NCBI RefSeq assembly: GCF_001436645.1
Contig: NZ_AYZI01000001.1
Coordinates: 1 to 64,000 of the forward strand
Direction of reading: 5' to 3'
Origin: Fructilactobacillus florum DSM 22689 = JCM 16035
GTDB lineage: Bacteria; Bacillota; Bacilli; Lactobacillales; Lactobacillaceae
Length of the DNA: 64,000 bases
The translations under genes were made by a program, and so were the position numbers. The notes beneath the pieces were generated by a model that ran no database searches, was not told the origin of the DNA, and saw only the letters and a list, made by a program, of their open reading frames with translations. Positions 34,480 to 43,143 of this stretch are shown here, piece by piece; position 1 is the first letter of the stretch, and every line of letters begins with the position of its first letter.

Positions 34480-34519
34480 AATAAGGAAAAAGACTAGTAA
34501 GCTAATCTTTTTCCTTATT
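34480..34519 (-). terminator. Terminator embracing the rny stop codon
   Basis: AATAAGGAAAAAGA and its complement form a 14-bp stem with T-rich flank between rny and ymdB. The rny stop codon (34515-34517) lies inside the upstream arm. Confidence 0.82.
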
Positions 34520-36074
34520 TAGCATATGACACCGAGCGAACTTCCCGAATCACGGTTACTTTTGCGTGACCAGGATGGTTTAAATCGGCTTCAATTTTTT
34601 CTTTAATCTCTCGTGCTAACACAATTGCCTGTGAATCAGAAATCTTAGTTGGTTGCGCAATTACTCGAATTTCGCGACCAGCTTGAACTGCATAGCTCTT
34701 CTTCACTTCTGGGAAACTATTACTAATCGCCTCTAATTTTTCTAGACGGTGAACAAAGTTTTCCAGGGAATCCCGTTTTGCTCCTGGGCGAGCGATTGAA
34801 ATGCGATCGGCCACCTCTACTAATTCGGCAACCATACTATGAGGGACGCCATCATCTTGTCCCAAGCGAATGGAATCAATCACTACTGGATCTTCACCAT
34901 ACTTTTTGGCTAACTCGATGCCTGCTTCCACATAGGATTCATCGGTTCCATTTACCGCTTTTCCAATCTCATGCAACAGCCCCGCACGCTTTGCTAAGGT
35001 AACATCTTCACCTAATTCTGCTGCAAAAACCGCTGCCAACTTAGCAACCTGAATTGATCGCGATAAAACACTTTGTCCGTATGAAAGCTTGTATTTTAAC
35101 TGACCAACTAATTTGACTAAATCAGGATTCATAGAATGAATACCCAAATCGAAAATAACATTCTCACCAGTTTCTTGAATCTGCTGGTCAAGTTCTGCCT
35201 GGCTTTTTTCGACCATTTCTTCAATTCGAGCTGGATGAATTCTTCCATCTTTAATCAATTTTTCAAGTGCCATTTTGGCAACCGTCCGTCTAATCGGATT
35301 AAAACCACTTAAAACTACTGTATTAGGGGTATCATCAATGATCAAATCAATCCCAGTCAGAGTTTCAAAGGTTCTAATATTCCGTCCTTCCCGTCCGATG
35401 ATACGACCTTTCATATCATCATTTGGTAAAGAGACAGTCGACACCGTGGTTTCAGAAACAATGTCTGCCGAACTCTGTTGTAGCGCTTCCACAATCAAGT
35501 TCTTAGCATCATCGGCAGCTGTTTGTTTAGCAGACTCATAATTTTGTTTAATCATCTGCGCTCGCACATCAGCAAGTTGTTGCTTCGTTTCTGAAATGAC
35601 CAAATCACGCGCTTCTGCTTGTGTCAGCGCTGCCACTCGGTTAACCTCGGTTTGCCTTTTCTCAATAAGTGCCTCTGCATCTTGTTGCTTTTTGTCTAGT
35701 AACTGTTTCTCATGGTTCAACTTATCTTCTTGACGATTTAAATTGTCATCACGTTTTTCAAACGAACGATCCTTTCGATCCAGCGCTTCTTCTCGTTTTA
35801 ACAAATAATCCTCTTGACGCTTGATATCAGAGCGCCGTTTTTTCAAGCCCTTTTCAATCTTAGTCCGATAAGCATTCCCACGCTCACGCGCTTCAGCAAG
35901 TGCTTGATTTAAATTCTTTTGCGCTTCTTGCTCAGCTCTTTGCAAAATATCATTTGCATTTTGATGCGCAGCGTCCAGCCGTCTTTCAATGGCACGCTGG
36001 TGAGTTAGTTTACCCACAAAAAAGCCAACAATTATAGCGATAGCGGCGCAGGTAATAATAGCAAAAACCATCAT
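34515..36074 (-). CDS. rny: RNase Y family protein with degenerate HD active site
   Basis: This 519-residue RNase Y has the normal layout: N-terminal membrane helix (~3-22), long coiled coil (~25-200), KH domain (MKGRIIGREGRNIRTFETLT, ~230-250) and HD domain (~330-430). The metal-binding signature is eroded. The usual RHSIEVA His is Arg349 (SRSIQVA); LLHDIGKA is LLHEIGKA (His378 kept, Asp to Glu379); GSHVE is ESYVE (His to Tyr391); SHHGD is LGQDD (both His lost, 415-416). The flanking sequence is well conserved and the frame intact, so this looks like a pseudoenzyme or a strongly modified nuclease. There are two adjacent ATGs; the second (36071) spaces better from GGAGG. Confidence 0.92.
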   Translation of the reverse strand: MMVFAIITCAAIAIIVGFFVGKLTHQRAIERRLDAAHQNANDILQRAEQEAQKNLNQALAEARERGNAYRTKIEKGLKKRRSDIKRQEDYLLKREEALDRKDRSFEKRDDNLNRQEDKLNHEKQLLDKKQQDAEALIEKRQTEVNRVAALTQAEARDLVISETKQQLADVRAQMIKQNYESAKQTAADDAKNLIVEALQQSSADIVSETTVSTVSLPNDDMKGRIIGREGRNIRTFETLTGIDLIIDDTPNTVVLSGFNPIRRTVAKMALEKLIKDGRIHPARIEEMVEKSQAELDQQIQETGENVIFDLGIHSMNPDLVKLVGQLKYKLSYGQSVLSRSIQVAKLAAVFAAELGEDVTLAKRAGLLHEIGKAVNGTDESYVEAGIELAKKYGEDPVVIDSIRLGQDDGVPHSMVAELVEVADRISIARPGAKRDSLENFVHRLEKLEAISNSFPEVKKSYAVQAGREIRVIAQPTKISDSQAIVLAREIKEKIEADLNHPGHAKVTVIREVRSVSYAK

Positions 36075-36138
36075 TTTCCCTCCGTATCACTGATTTAAAC
36101 TCATAAAAATGGTTAGTTAAAACCCGCTAACCCTCTTA

Positions 36139-36167
36139 ATTTTAAGGTTAAAACCCAAGCATGTCAA
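36139..36167 (-). promoter_or_regulatory. Consensus promoter of rny
   Basis: On the minus strand TTGACA (36162-36167) and TAAAAT (36139-36144) are exactly 17 bp apart. They lie in the 114-bp gap between cinA and rny. No LexA box is present here, as would be expected if a recA promoter remained. Confidence 0.85.
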
Positions 36168-36188
36168 CTAACTGGGGAGATGAAAAAA

Positions 36189-37442
36189 TTATTTATTAGA
36201 AATGTCTTTTAAATAGTCATAAATTAGTTTTAAGCCAACTTTGACCGCATAATCACGAACTTCGTTCCGCGGCTTTGGATAAGTAACTGCTTTTGTAACT
36301 ACCTTGCCAGTTGGCAGTGCTAATCCAACCCAAAAAAAGCCGGCTGGATGCCCCTCAAGCGCTGCTGGACCCGCTACGCCTGTAAAGCTAAGTGCTAAAT
36401 CAGTCTGTAACACCCGTTGGGCTCCCAATGCCATGGCAATGGCAGTTGGTTCAGATACCACGCCGTTTTTAGCAATGATGTCTGAAGCAACCCCAACTAA
36501 AGCTTCCTTAGCCCGTGGTGCATATGTCACAAACCCACCTGGAAAAACATCAGAAGCATGTGAAATTCCGGTTAGTTGACTTTGAAATAAGCCACCCGTT
36601 AAGGATTCTGCTGCCGTGACTGTCAACTGGTGCTGCCGTAGACCTGCGACTACTACCGCTGGCAATGAATTTTGATCACCAAATCCATAGAAGTAGGAGC
36701 CAGCAAGATCTAAAACTTGCTGAGACAGAGTTTGTAACATCGCATCAACTTGATCAGGATCGCTACCAGTTGCCGTCAGTCGTAGTGTAACCTCATTTTG
36801 TTTAGCATAGGCCGCCAAGGTGGGGTTGGTTTGCGCTTGGATTAAAACCTGTAAACGGTCTTCAAGGGCGGGTTCGCCAATTCCAAAAAAGCGCATTACC
36901 TTAGACTTAATTAAACGCTGGGAACCGTTTAATTGAGCTAATGCCGTTTGAGCATAATTAGTAACCATCGGCTGTAACTCAGCTGGCGGCCCGGGTAAGA
37001 CTAAATAAGCTGTTTTCTTGGTTTCTTTCAGCATCCCCACCGCAAACCCTTGGTCATTTGGAAAAACCTGTGAACCTGCTAAATACTGCGCCATTCGATC
37101 AGCATCATGTGGTTTTTCTTTAGTACTTTCCTGGTAAAAATGATTGATTTTATCCTGAGCTACCTGATCAGTTACCAACTGACAATTTAGCTCAGTTGCC
37201 ATCACTTGTTTCGTCAAATCATCAGCAGTTGGACCCAGTCCTCCAATTAAAATTACCAAGTCACTGCGCTGGGAAGCCTGATTAATCACTTGCTGTAGCC
37301 GAGTAGGATTATCACCTACGGTGGTTTCAAAATACAAATCAATTCCAAGTTCGGCACAAAGCCGCGCTAAAAATTGACTATTGGTATCGATAATCTGCCC
37401 TAATAGTAGTTCTGTTCCTACACTAATCATTTCTGCTTTCAT
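36189..37442 (-). CDS. cinA: CinA, competence/damage-inducible protein (pyridine nucleotide amidohydrolase)
   Basis: The 417-residue protein has an N-terminal MoCF/COG1058 domain (AEMISVGTELLLGQIIDTNS, LIGGLGPTADDLTKQ). Its C-terminal CinA domain has nicotinamide-nucleotide amidase features (VTAAESLTGGLFQSQLTGI, SFTGVAGPAALEG). GAAGGG precedes the ATG. It follows pgsA by 15 bp. In most lactobacilli recA comes next; here rny follows directly. Confidence 0.95.
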   Translation of the reverse strand: MKAEMISVGTELLLGQIIDTNSQFLARLCAELGIDLYFETTVGDNPTRLQQVINQASQRSDLVILIGGLGPTADDLTKQVMATELNCQLVTDQVAQDKINHFYQESTKEKPHDADRMAQYLAGSQVFPNDQGFAVGMLKETKKTAYLVLPGPPAELQPMVTNYAQTALAQLNGSQRLIKSKVMRFFGIGEPALEDRLQVLIQAQTNPTLAAYAKQNEVTLRLTATGSDPDQVDAMLQTLSQQVLDLAGSYFYGFGDQNSLPAVVVAGLRQHQLTVTAAESLTGGLFQSQLTGISHASDVFPGGFVTYAPRAKEALVGVASDIIAKNGVVSEPTAIAMALGAQRVLQTDLALSFTGVAGPAALEGHPAGFFWVGLALPTGKVVTKAVTYPKPRNEVRDYAVKVGLKLIYDYLKDISNK

Positions 37443-37457
37443 TGCTAACCCTTCTCG

Positions 37458-38039
37458 CTAAAATGAATCAGCAAACACCGATCGGTTTTTAACAAAGTAA
37501 TCAATCCCAGAGTAGATTGCCGCAATTAAAGCAATGTATAAGCAAATCGTCCCCGCCGGAACTCCAATATTATTAAAGATCACATTGTTTAACAGTAAGA
37601 TAACGACCGCAATCATTTCAAAAAAAGTTTTTATCTTTCCTGGCCAAGCTGCTGCCACCACTTGACCGTTATTTTCAACAATAATTAAGCGTAATCCGGT
37701 AACGGCCAGCTCGCGACAAACAATCACAGCGGCAATCCAAGCAGGTACACGATTAGTCGTCGGACCAATCAACATAATTAGTGCCGTTAAAACCAACAGC
37801 TTATCAGCCAGTGGGTCAGCAAACTTGCCGAAATTAGTGATTAAATGTTGACGTCGGGCAATCTGCCCGTCTAAAAAGTCAGTGAGTGCTGCCACAATAA
37901 AAACAATTGCAGCTAATCCTTGATTAATTGGTAACCGTGTCCCTGCTATTACTACACTTCCCATCTGCAATAACATTAAAAGCAAAAAGACCGGAATTAA
38001 AACCATCCGAAAAACGGTTAATTTATTCGGTAAATTCAT
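37458..38039 (-). CDS. pgsA: CDP-diacylglycerol-glycerol-3-phosphate 3-phosphatidyltransferase
   Basis: The 193-residue membrane enzyme makes phosphatidylglycerophosphate. The CDP-alcohol phosphatidyltransferase motif is complete: DFLDGQIARRQ followed by FGKFADPLADK, with four catalytic Asp residues. Five to six hydrophobic segments are visible. The ATG at 38039 follows GGAGG with good spacing and matches the family start MNLPNKLT. Confidence 0.95.
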   Translation of the reverse strand: MNLPNKLTVFRMVLIPVFLLLMLLQMGSVVIAGTRLPINQGLAAIVFIVAALTDFLDGQIARRQHLITNFGKFADPLADKLLVLTALIMLIGPTTNRVPAWIAAVIVCRELAVTGLRLIIVENNGQVVAAAWPGKIKTFFEMIAVVILLLNNVIFNNIGVPAGTICLYIALIAAIYSGIDYFVKNRSVFADSF

Positions 38040-38059
38040 TTGGGCTTCCTCCACTTCAG

Positions 38060-38094
38060 AAAAAATAACAATCCGATTCCATCAGATTGTTATT
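38060..38094 (-). terminator. Terminator downstream of rodZ
   Basis: AATAACAATC and its complement form a ten-base-pair stem, followed by a T-run on the minus strand, between rodZ and pgsA. It may be partly read through to pgsA and cinA. Confidence 0.8.
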
Positions 38095-38101
38095 CAATTA
38101 A

Positions 38102-38995
38102 TTATTTATTAAAATTAAGATTCATTACTCGTTTTGTAGCATCAGTTCCCGCTGCAGGGCTTGGCAAAACAATCTGCTGATCATTTAATTTAATCGATGA
38201 AACTGGGGCGTTATCCATGGAGATGTTTACCGTCTTCGTTTTGATTGGTAACTCAACATTATGTCCAGCATTTGGTGCTAAATTCCCCTGAAAAGCTTGT
38301 TTTCCATCAACCATCACCGTGGCGGTCGTTGGTTGCGAAGCCGCTAATTCTAACTCGGATGACTTATTATTAACTTGCACATTAAAATCACTCGTGCTAT
38401 TTGGTACTAAAGTAACTTTTGTATCGGCATTAGTTGCCTTCGCAACCTTCTGGGGTCGCTGTTTCTTTTTTTGGTTATCGTTTGTAACCTTCACCTTTGA
38501 ATTTGAAGGAATCGAATTACTATTTTCTTGTCGAGTTTGCCCAACTGCCACCCACACAATTCCAACGACAAGTATGATGATGATTACTACCCCAACTAGG
38601 GGTAGGTAATGGCGACGCTGCTGTTGATTTTTTTGATCTTTTAACGCAGCCGGCTTAACCCTTGACGCAGTTGAACTACCTCCGTGTTGCTCTGTTTCAG
38701 GTCGTGGCGGGGTCACTCGTTCATCAACTCGAACCGGAGCTTGTTCGGTTGATTGATAACGATTAACTAACTCATCACCAGAAAGTCCAACTGCATTGGC
38801 AAATTGGCGTACAAACGCCCGGACATAAAACTTCCCAGGTAAGGCCTCTAAATCGTCGTTTTCCATTGCAACTAGATATTTCTTTTGAATTTTCGTTTGT
38901 TTTTGTACATCGTCAATTGATAGGTTTGCTTTAGTACGAGCTGCTTTTAATTCAGCTCCAACACTGACTTGTGCTTGTTGCTTATCTTCAGCCAT
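38102..38995 (-). CDS. rodZ: RodZ-like helix-turn-helix membrane protein (YmfM)
   Basis: This 297-residue cell-shape protein has a cytoplasmic XRE-type helix-turn-helix (~10-75, ELKAARTKANLSIDDVQKQT) that binds MreB in homologues. A charged linker, one transmembrane helix (~128-152, VVIIIILVVGIVWVAVG) and an extracellular DUF4115 beta-domain (~200-295) follow. The mreBCD and min genes lie 3-7 kb away, consistent with shape control. Confidence 0.9.
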   Translation of the reverse strand: MAEDKQQAQVSVGAELKAARTKANLSIDDVQKQTKIQKKYLVAMENDDLEALPGKFYVRAFVRQFANAVGLSGDELVNRYQSTEQAPVRVDERVTPPRPETEQHGGSSTASRVKPAALKDQKNQQQRRHYLPLVGVVIIIILVVGIVWVAVGQTRQENSNSIPSNSKVKVTNDNQKKKQRPQKVAKATNADTKVTLVPNSTSDFNVQVNNKSSELELAASQPTTATVMVDGKQAFQGNLAPNAGHNVELPIKTKTVNISMDNAPVSSIKLNDQQIVLPSPAAGTDATKRVMNLNFNK

Positions 38996-39058
38996 CCAAA
39001 AACCTCCGCCTCTTATTTATTATCAGTATAACATATCAATCAGAGGCAAAAAAATAAT

Positions 39059-40348
39059 CTAAGCAATAATTGTTTGTGAAGTTTGCGCATTTGCAAAAAA
39101 TTCTTGAGCACTTGTAATCATTTCGGCAAAAGAAAGTTCACCAATCAAGCGGGTTTCGTCATAGATGTTTAAATATCCATCAGTAAAACTTCCTAATTGG
39201 TTAGCAAGCGCCGCCACAGAATCCATCTGCGTTAGCTGCTCTCCAAAAGCTTCTCGTTTTAATAACGCAAATTCTTTTGTCAATAGCTCTGGATGCTGGA
39301 GTGCTCGCTGCAATACTTTGGTTAACTCTTTAACTACCACCTGGGGTTGATTAGTATCTGCAGCTAACCATACAAATTGATAGTCTGGTTCGATTACAAA
39401 TTGATAATCGAAGGTATCATCGATTACCCCAGTTTGATAAAGCTGCTGATAAATCGCACTATCCTCAGAAAAAACGGCATCTAAAAAGAAATTGAGCTTT
39501 AAATCTTGGCGAACTAGTTCAGGTTTAGCAAGCTTGGGCTGACGCCCACGAAATCCAAGGGCCACCTTTTGCCGCTGAAGTTTCATGGTGAATTTCTGTT
39601 TGGCCAACGTTGTTCCGCTAGCAAATTCCGCTCGTCTAGCTTGCCGTAACTGCTGGTTTTGGTGTTGGTCAATCACTGGATTTTCAGCTCTGTGCACGGC
39701 AAAAGGCGCTAATTCTAGCTTATTTTCAGCAAAATCACCCACAATGGTTAACTGCAGATTGCGCGGTTGATAGTACTGCGCATACGTCTGATATAACAAC
39801 GCGGGCGTTAATTTTTGGATTGAAGCGGAAGTTCCAGCAATATCATCACTTAAAGCCGTCTCTGGATAAAGTCCGGCAATCGTTTCAAAGTATAGCCGTG
39901 AATTAGGATCATCCTGATACATTAAAATTTCTTGGGTAATAATTCCTTGTTCCTTAGCAACCTTGCCTTCATCAAAATAAGGATTCAAGGTCAGATCAGC
40001 CAAAATGGCCAGGTTTTCGTTAATGGCTGACGTAGCAGAAAACAAATAGCTCGTTTGCGAAAAACTAGTAAAGGCATTATTGTCAGCCCCTGATTCTGCA
40101 AAACGGTTTCCCACATCGTACTGCTGTTTGTCGAATAATTTATGTTCAATGAAATGAGCTAGTCCGGCTGGCACCCGTTTCAGTCCATCATCGCTATTAA
40201 TCCAGCGATCAGCAGCTCCAAAATTGGCCGTGACCATGGCATAAGTCGTAGCAAAGCCCGGCTTATTATTTAAAATTACCGTCAGCCCATTAGTCAGAGT
40301 TTTTCTAACCACCGTGGTGTTAAATTCTGGATAAAAATGGCTAACCAT
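39059..40348 (-). CDS. yfmH: M16 peptidase-like protein YfmH (active-site member)
   Basis: The 429-residue zinc-peptidase-family protein carries the inverted zinc motif HFIEH near residues 65-69 and the distal Glu in GIITQEILM, so it looks catalytically competent. Bacillus homologues (YmfF/YmfH) are tied to EF-P 5-aminopentanol modification. The ATG at 40348 is preferred over a GTG at 40357 for spacing from AAGGGG. It overlaps the end of yfmF by 8 bp, so the two likely form a heterodimer. Confidence 0.88.
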   Translation of the reverse strand: MVSHFYPEFNTTVVRKTLTNGLTVILNNKPGFATTYAMVTANFGAADRWINSDDGLKRVPAGLAHFIEHKLFDKQQYDVGNRFAESGADNNAFTSFSQTSYLFSATSAINENLAILADLTLNPYFDEGKVAKEQGIITQEILMYQDDPNSRLYFETIAGLYPETALSDDIAGTSASIQKLTPALLYQTYAQYYQPRNLQLTIVGDFAENKLELAPFAVHRAENPVIDQHQNQQLRQARRAEFASGTTLAKQKFTMKLQRQKVALGFRGRQPKLAKPELVRQDLKLNFFLDAVFSEDSAIYQQLYQTGVIDDTFDYQFVIEPDYQFVWLAADTNQPQVVVKELTKVLQRALQHPELLTKEFALLKREAFGEQLTQMDSVAALANQLGSFTDGYLNIYDETRLIGELSFAEMITSAQEFFANAQTSQTIIA

Positions 40349-41603
40349 GTCCCTCACCCCTTAAGAAATAGACGGTCTGCAAGGTTACTTTTTGGGCAAC
40401 AGCCGCAATTGCAGCCTTATCAACCTGTTTGATTTCGCTTTCAAAATCAGAAGTAGTTTGCTTCGTTGCTAATAAACTCTGTAAAAATAGGCGATTCGCC
40501 AACACTCGTTTACTATCATCACCACTCTGTCGTTCTGCCAACAAATTTTGTTGCGCCTGCTGTAATAATTCTTCGGGATAGTTCCCCGTTTTAAGTCGCT
40601 CGACCTGTTCTTCGATTAATTGGCGGACTTCAGCGACATGCTCAGCATCAATTCCGCTTTCAACTAACAAAACTTGCTGTAAAACCTGAAATTGACTATT
40701 GATATAATAAGCCCGACTGGCTCGCTCACGAACCTCTCGAAACAAAAGTGCTGAAGACGAGCCCCCGAGTAACATGCTAGCAACCAACGCTGCTCGATAG
40801 TCGAAATCTCCGACTTGAACTGGGAATGCAAACGCTAAATCCAACTGTGACTGCTCTTGTTTGGCAGTTTCCGTTTGTTCTACCACCTTTGTAATTGTTC
40901 GAGCTGCGTAGGGATGCATAACTGGTTGGGCATGATCCAAAAAAGCAAATTGCTGCCGTAACTGGCGTTGTTGCGAAATAGTCAGTGGTCCGACAATTGA
41001 AACATAACTGGCATCCCGTTGGCGCATTTGTTGATAGGCTGTCATGACCGTTATACTCGTCTGAGCGGCTAGTTCAGCCGGAGTTCCCGTAATTAAGTGC
41101 GCTTGCCCCGTAGTAGCTCCATAGTAGAGCTGTAACAAACGATATTTCGCATACAAACGTTTTTGATCAGTCAGGGTCGCTACTTCAGCAGCTAAGTTTT
41201 GACGGTGTAGGCGAATCAAAGGGGCGGGAAAAGTACTGTGGTCTAAAAGCGGCTCCGTAATATCAGTTTGTAAAAAAGCGATTGCTTGGTTTAAGCTATC
41301 AATTTTTTGTGGTAAATAAGCGTCATTTGCCACCACAAAATAACATCGAATTACTGCCAGTGCTCCCATTTTTAAAACGGACACGCCGAACTGCGCTCCA
41401 AATAACTCCGCCAAATGCCGAGCTACCTTAAGCTTTGAATCATAAATAGCCGTATAATTATCCAGCATTTCGGCCAAAACAGCCCGGGGCGCTAATTCTC
41501 CAACTGCCAGCGGGGCAACCAAATCAACCATGATGGTTATATTTTTAAATTTTGGGATATTTTTAAAGGCAAGATGCGTAGTCAAGGTTTGCGGGGATTC
41601 CAT
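40341..41603 (-). CDS. yfmF: M16 peptidase-like protein YfmF (non-catalytic partner)
   Basis: The 420-residue M16-fold protein lacks an HxxEH motif at the expected N-terminal position (the region reads VLAEMLDNYTAIYDSK). It is therefore probably the inactive half of a pair with YfmH, as usual for this family. Conserved features include SMLLGGSSSALLFREVRERA and the RAYYINSQF segment. The ATG at 41603 is chosen because GGAGG lies 5 nt before it. Confidence 0.87.
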   Translation of the reverse strand: MESPQTLTTHLAFKNIPKFKNITIMVDLVAPLAVGELAPRAVLAEMLDNYTAIYDSKLKVARHLAELFGAQFGVSVLKMGALAVIRCYFVVANDAYLPQKIDSLNQAIAFLQTDITEPLLDHSTFPAPLIRLHRQNLAAEVATLTDQKRLYAKYRLLQLYYGATTGQAHLITGTPAELAAQTSITVMTAYQQMRQRDASYVSIVGPLTISQQRQLRQQFAFLDHAQPVMHPYAARTITKVVEQTETAKQEQSQLDLAFAFPVQVGDFDYRAALVASMLLGGSSSALLFREVRERASRAYYINSQFQVLQQVLLVESGIDAEHVAEVRQLIEEQVERLKTGNYPEELLQQAQQNLLAERQSGDDSKRVLANRLFLQSLLATKQTTSDFESEIKQVDKAAIAAVAQKVTLQTVYFLRGEGHG

Positions 41604-41616
41604 AAAAACCTCCATT

Positions 41617-41647
41617 AAAAAATTCCTCGGAAAAATCCAAAGGAATC
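41617..41647 (-). terminator. Terminator after minD
   Basis: ATTCCT and AGGAAT arms around a 13-nt loop, followed by a T-run on the minus strand, lie between minD and yfmF. The stem is short. Confidence 0.65.
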
Positions 41648-41660
41648 AAAGTAACAATTA

Positions 41661-42458
41661 TTATTTAAAAATCTGTTTGATCCGCGTCCACAGGCCAGCA
41701 TGACTTTCCTTAATTTGCATTAACGGAACCGTCTCACCAACCAGCCGACGAGCAATATTTCGATAACCCTGAGAAGCTTGGTTATTGGGATCCAACACAA
41801 TTGGTTCTCCATGGTTGGAAGTTGCAATTACGCTATCATCATCAATCACAATCCCCAGCAGTTCGACGCCCAAATGATGAGTAATTTCATCAATATCCAT
41901 TACATCTCCGCTCGTCATCATATTTGGACGAATCCGGTTAATAATTAACTTGGGCGCTTCTTGAAGGGGATGCTTTTCTAACAGACCAACGATTCGATCC
42001 GCATCACGAACAGCTGAAATCTCGGGGGTGGTCACGATAATCGCACTATCTGCTCCCGCTACCGAGTTCAAGAATCCTTGTTCAATTCCAGCTGGACAAT
42101 CAATTAACACAAAGTCAAATTTTGGCTTCAATTCTGCCACAATTTCTTTGACCTGTTCTTCGGATAAGGCTGTTTTATCAGTATTTTGCGCTGCCGGTAA
42201 TAAATAGAGATTGTCATCAAAGCGTTTATCTTTAACTAGTGCTTTAAATAAAGGCACTTGTTCGTTGGCAACATCCACAATATCATACATAATCCGGTTA
42301 TCTAGCCCTAATACGACGTCTAGGTTACGTAGTCCAATATCCAAATCCATCAAACAGACTTTTTTACCCATCAATGCCAGCGCTGTACCAACGTTTGCTG
42401 AAGTTGTGGTTTTACCAACCCCGCCCTTACCGGAAGTAATTACAATTGCTTCACCCAT
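41661..42458 (-). CDS. minD: Septum site-determining ATPase MinD
   Basis: The 265-residue deviant Walker ATPase has ITSGKGGVGKTTTSANVG at the start. The DLDIGLRNLDVVLGL switch region, VLIDCPAGIEQGF and a C-terminal amphipathic membrane-targeting helix (GLWTRIKQIFK) are intact. It recruits MinC to block division at the poles. Two bases separate it from minC. No minE gene is present, as expected for Firmicutes. Confidence 0.96.
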   Translation of the reverse strand: MGEAIVITSGKGGVGKTTTSANVGTALALMGKKVCLMDLDIGLRNLDVVLGLDNRIMYDIVDVANEQVPLFKALVKDKRFDDNLYLLPAAQNTDKTALSEEQVKEIVAELKPKFDFVLIDCPAGIEQGFLNSVAGADSAIIVTTPEISAVRDADRIVGLLEKHPLQEAPKLIINRIRPNMMTSGDVMDIDEITHHLGVELLGIVIDDDSVIATSNHGEPIVLDPNNQASQGYRNIARRLVGETVPLMQIKESHAGLWTRIKQIFK

Positions 42459-42460
42459 TA

Positions 42461-43138
42461 TTAAATTCCTCCAATGCGACTAAAGAATTTGGGACTAATT
42501 TCTTTAATATGATTTAAATTGCTATAAGCAATATTGTGCAAATCACTAACATAAATAACCGTTTGCTCATCTGTCGCCACAGCGGTTGCCTCATCAGCCA
42601 AGATTTCAATTTGCTCGCCAATTCGCACCTGTTGGGCATCTTGGAACCGACCAATCAACAGCTTGCTTTCATCAACCGGAAAACCGGCCTGCACAATCCC
42701 CTCAACTTTTCCCATATTAAAGAGATTACCGTTAGTAATCAGCTTACCACCTTGATGAATGTGACCCAAAAATAAGACATCGCCCTTAATTCGCAAATCT
42801 TGGCCATTTCGGATGGTTTGATCAATGATTGTTACCCGATTTTCATCACGAAGATGGTAGGCCTCATCGTTTAACATTACGTTAGCAGTAAACTGATTGA
42901 TTATAAAATCACCATGCTGTTGTACTAAGTCGCGTAGAGCCTGCTTTTGGTCAGCTGAAAGCGCCCGATTACCAGTTAGAATATCAAAAACTACTTGTTG
43001 CCCCGGCTTAAAATCGTTTGCTTGTGACAATTGTTGTAGGAGTTCATCCAGCTCTGCTTTGGCCACCTTAAAATCGGCCTCATCGTTAATCGTCACCTGA
43101 AAACCCGTTTGTGTTCCCTTCAATACAACACTTTTCAT
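42461..43138 (-). CDS. minC: Septum site-determining protein MinC
   Basis: The 225-residue FtsZ antagonist has an N-terminal domain (~1-95) and a C-terminal beta-helix. The beta-helix shows the characteristic VLFLGHIHQGGKLITNGNLF and VEGIVQAGFPVDESK. It lies between mreD and minD with very short gaps, the conserved mreBCD-minCD cluster. Confidence 0.94.
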   Translation of the reverse strand: MKSVVLKGTQTGFQVTINDEADFKVAKAELDELLQQLSQANDFKPGQQVVFDILTGNRALSADQKQALRDLVQQHGDFIINQFTANVMLNDEAYHLRDENRVTIIDQTIRNGQDLRIKGDVLFLGHIHQGGKLITNGNLFNMGKVEGIVQAGFPVDESKLLIGRFQDAQQVRIGEQIEILADEATAVATDEQTVIYVSDLHNIAYSNLNHIKEISPKFFSRIGGI

Positions 43139-43143
43139 TGGTT

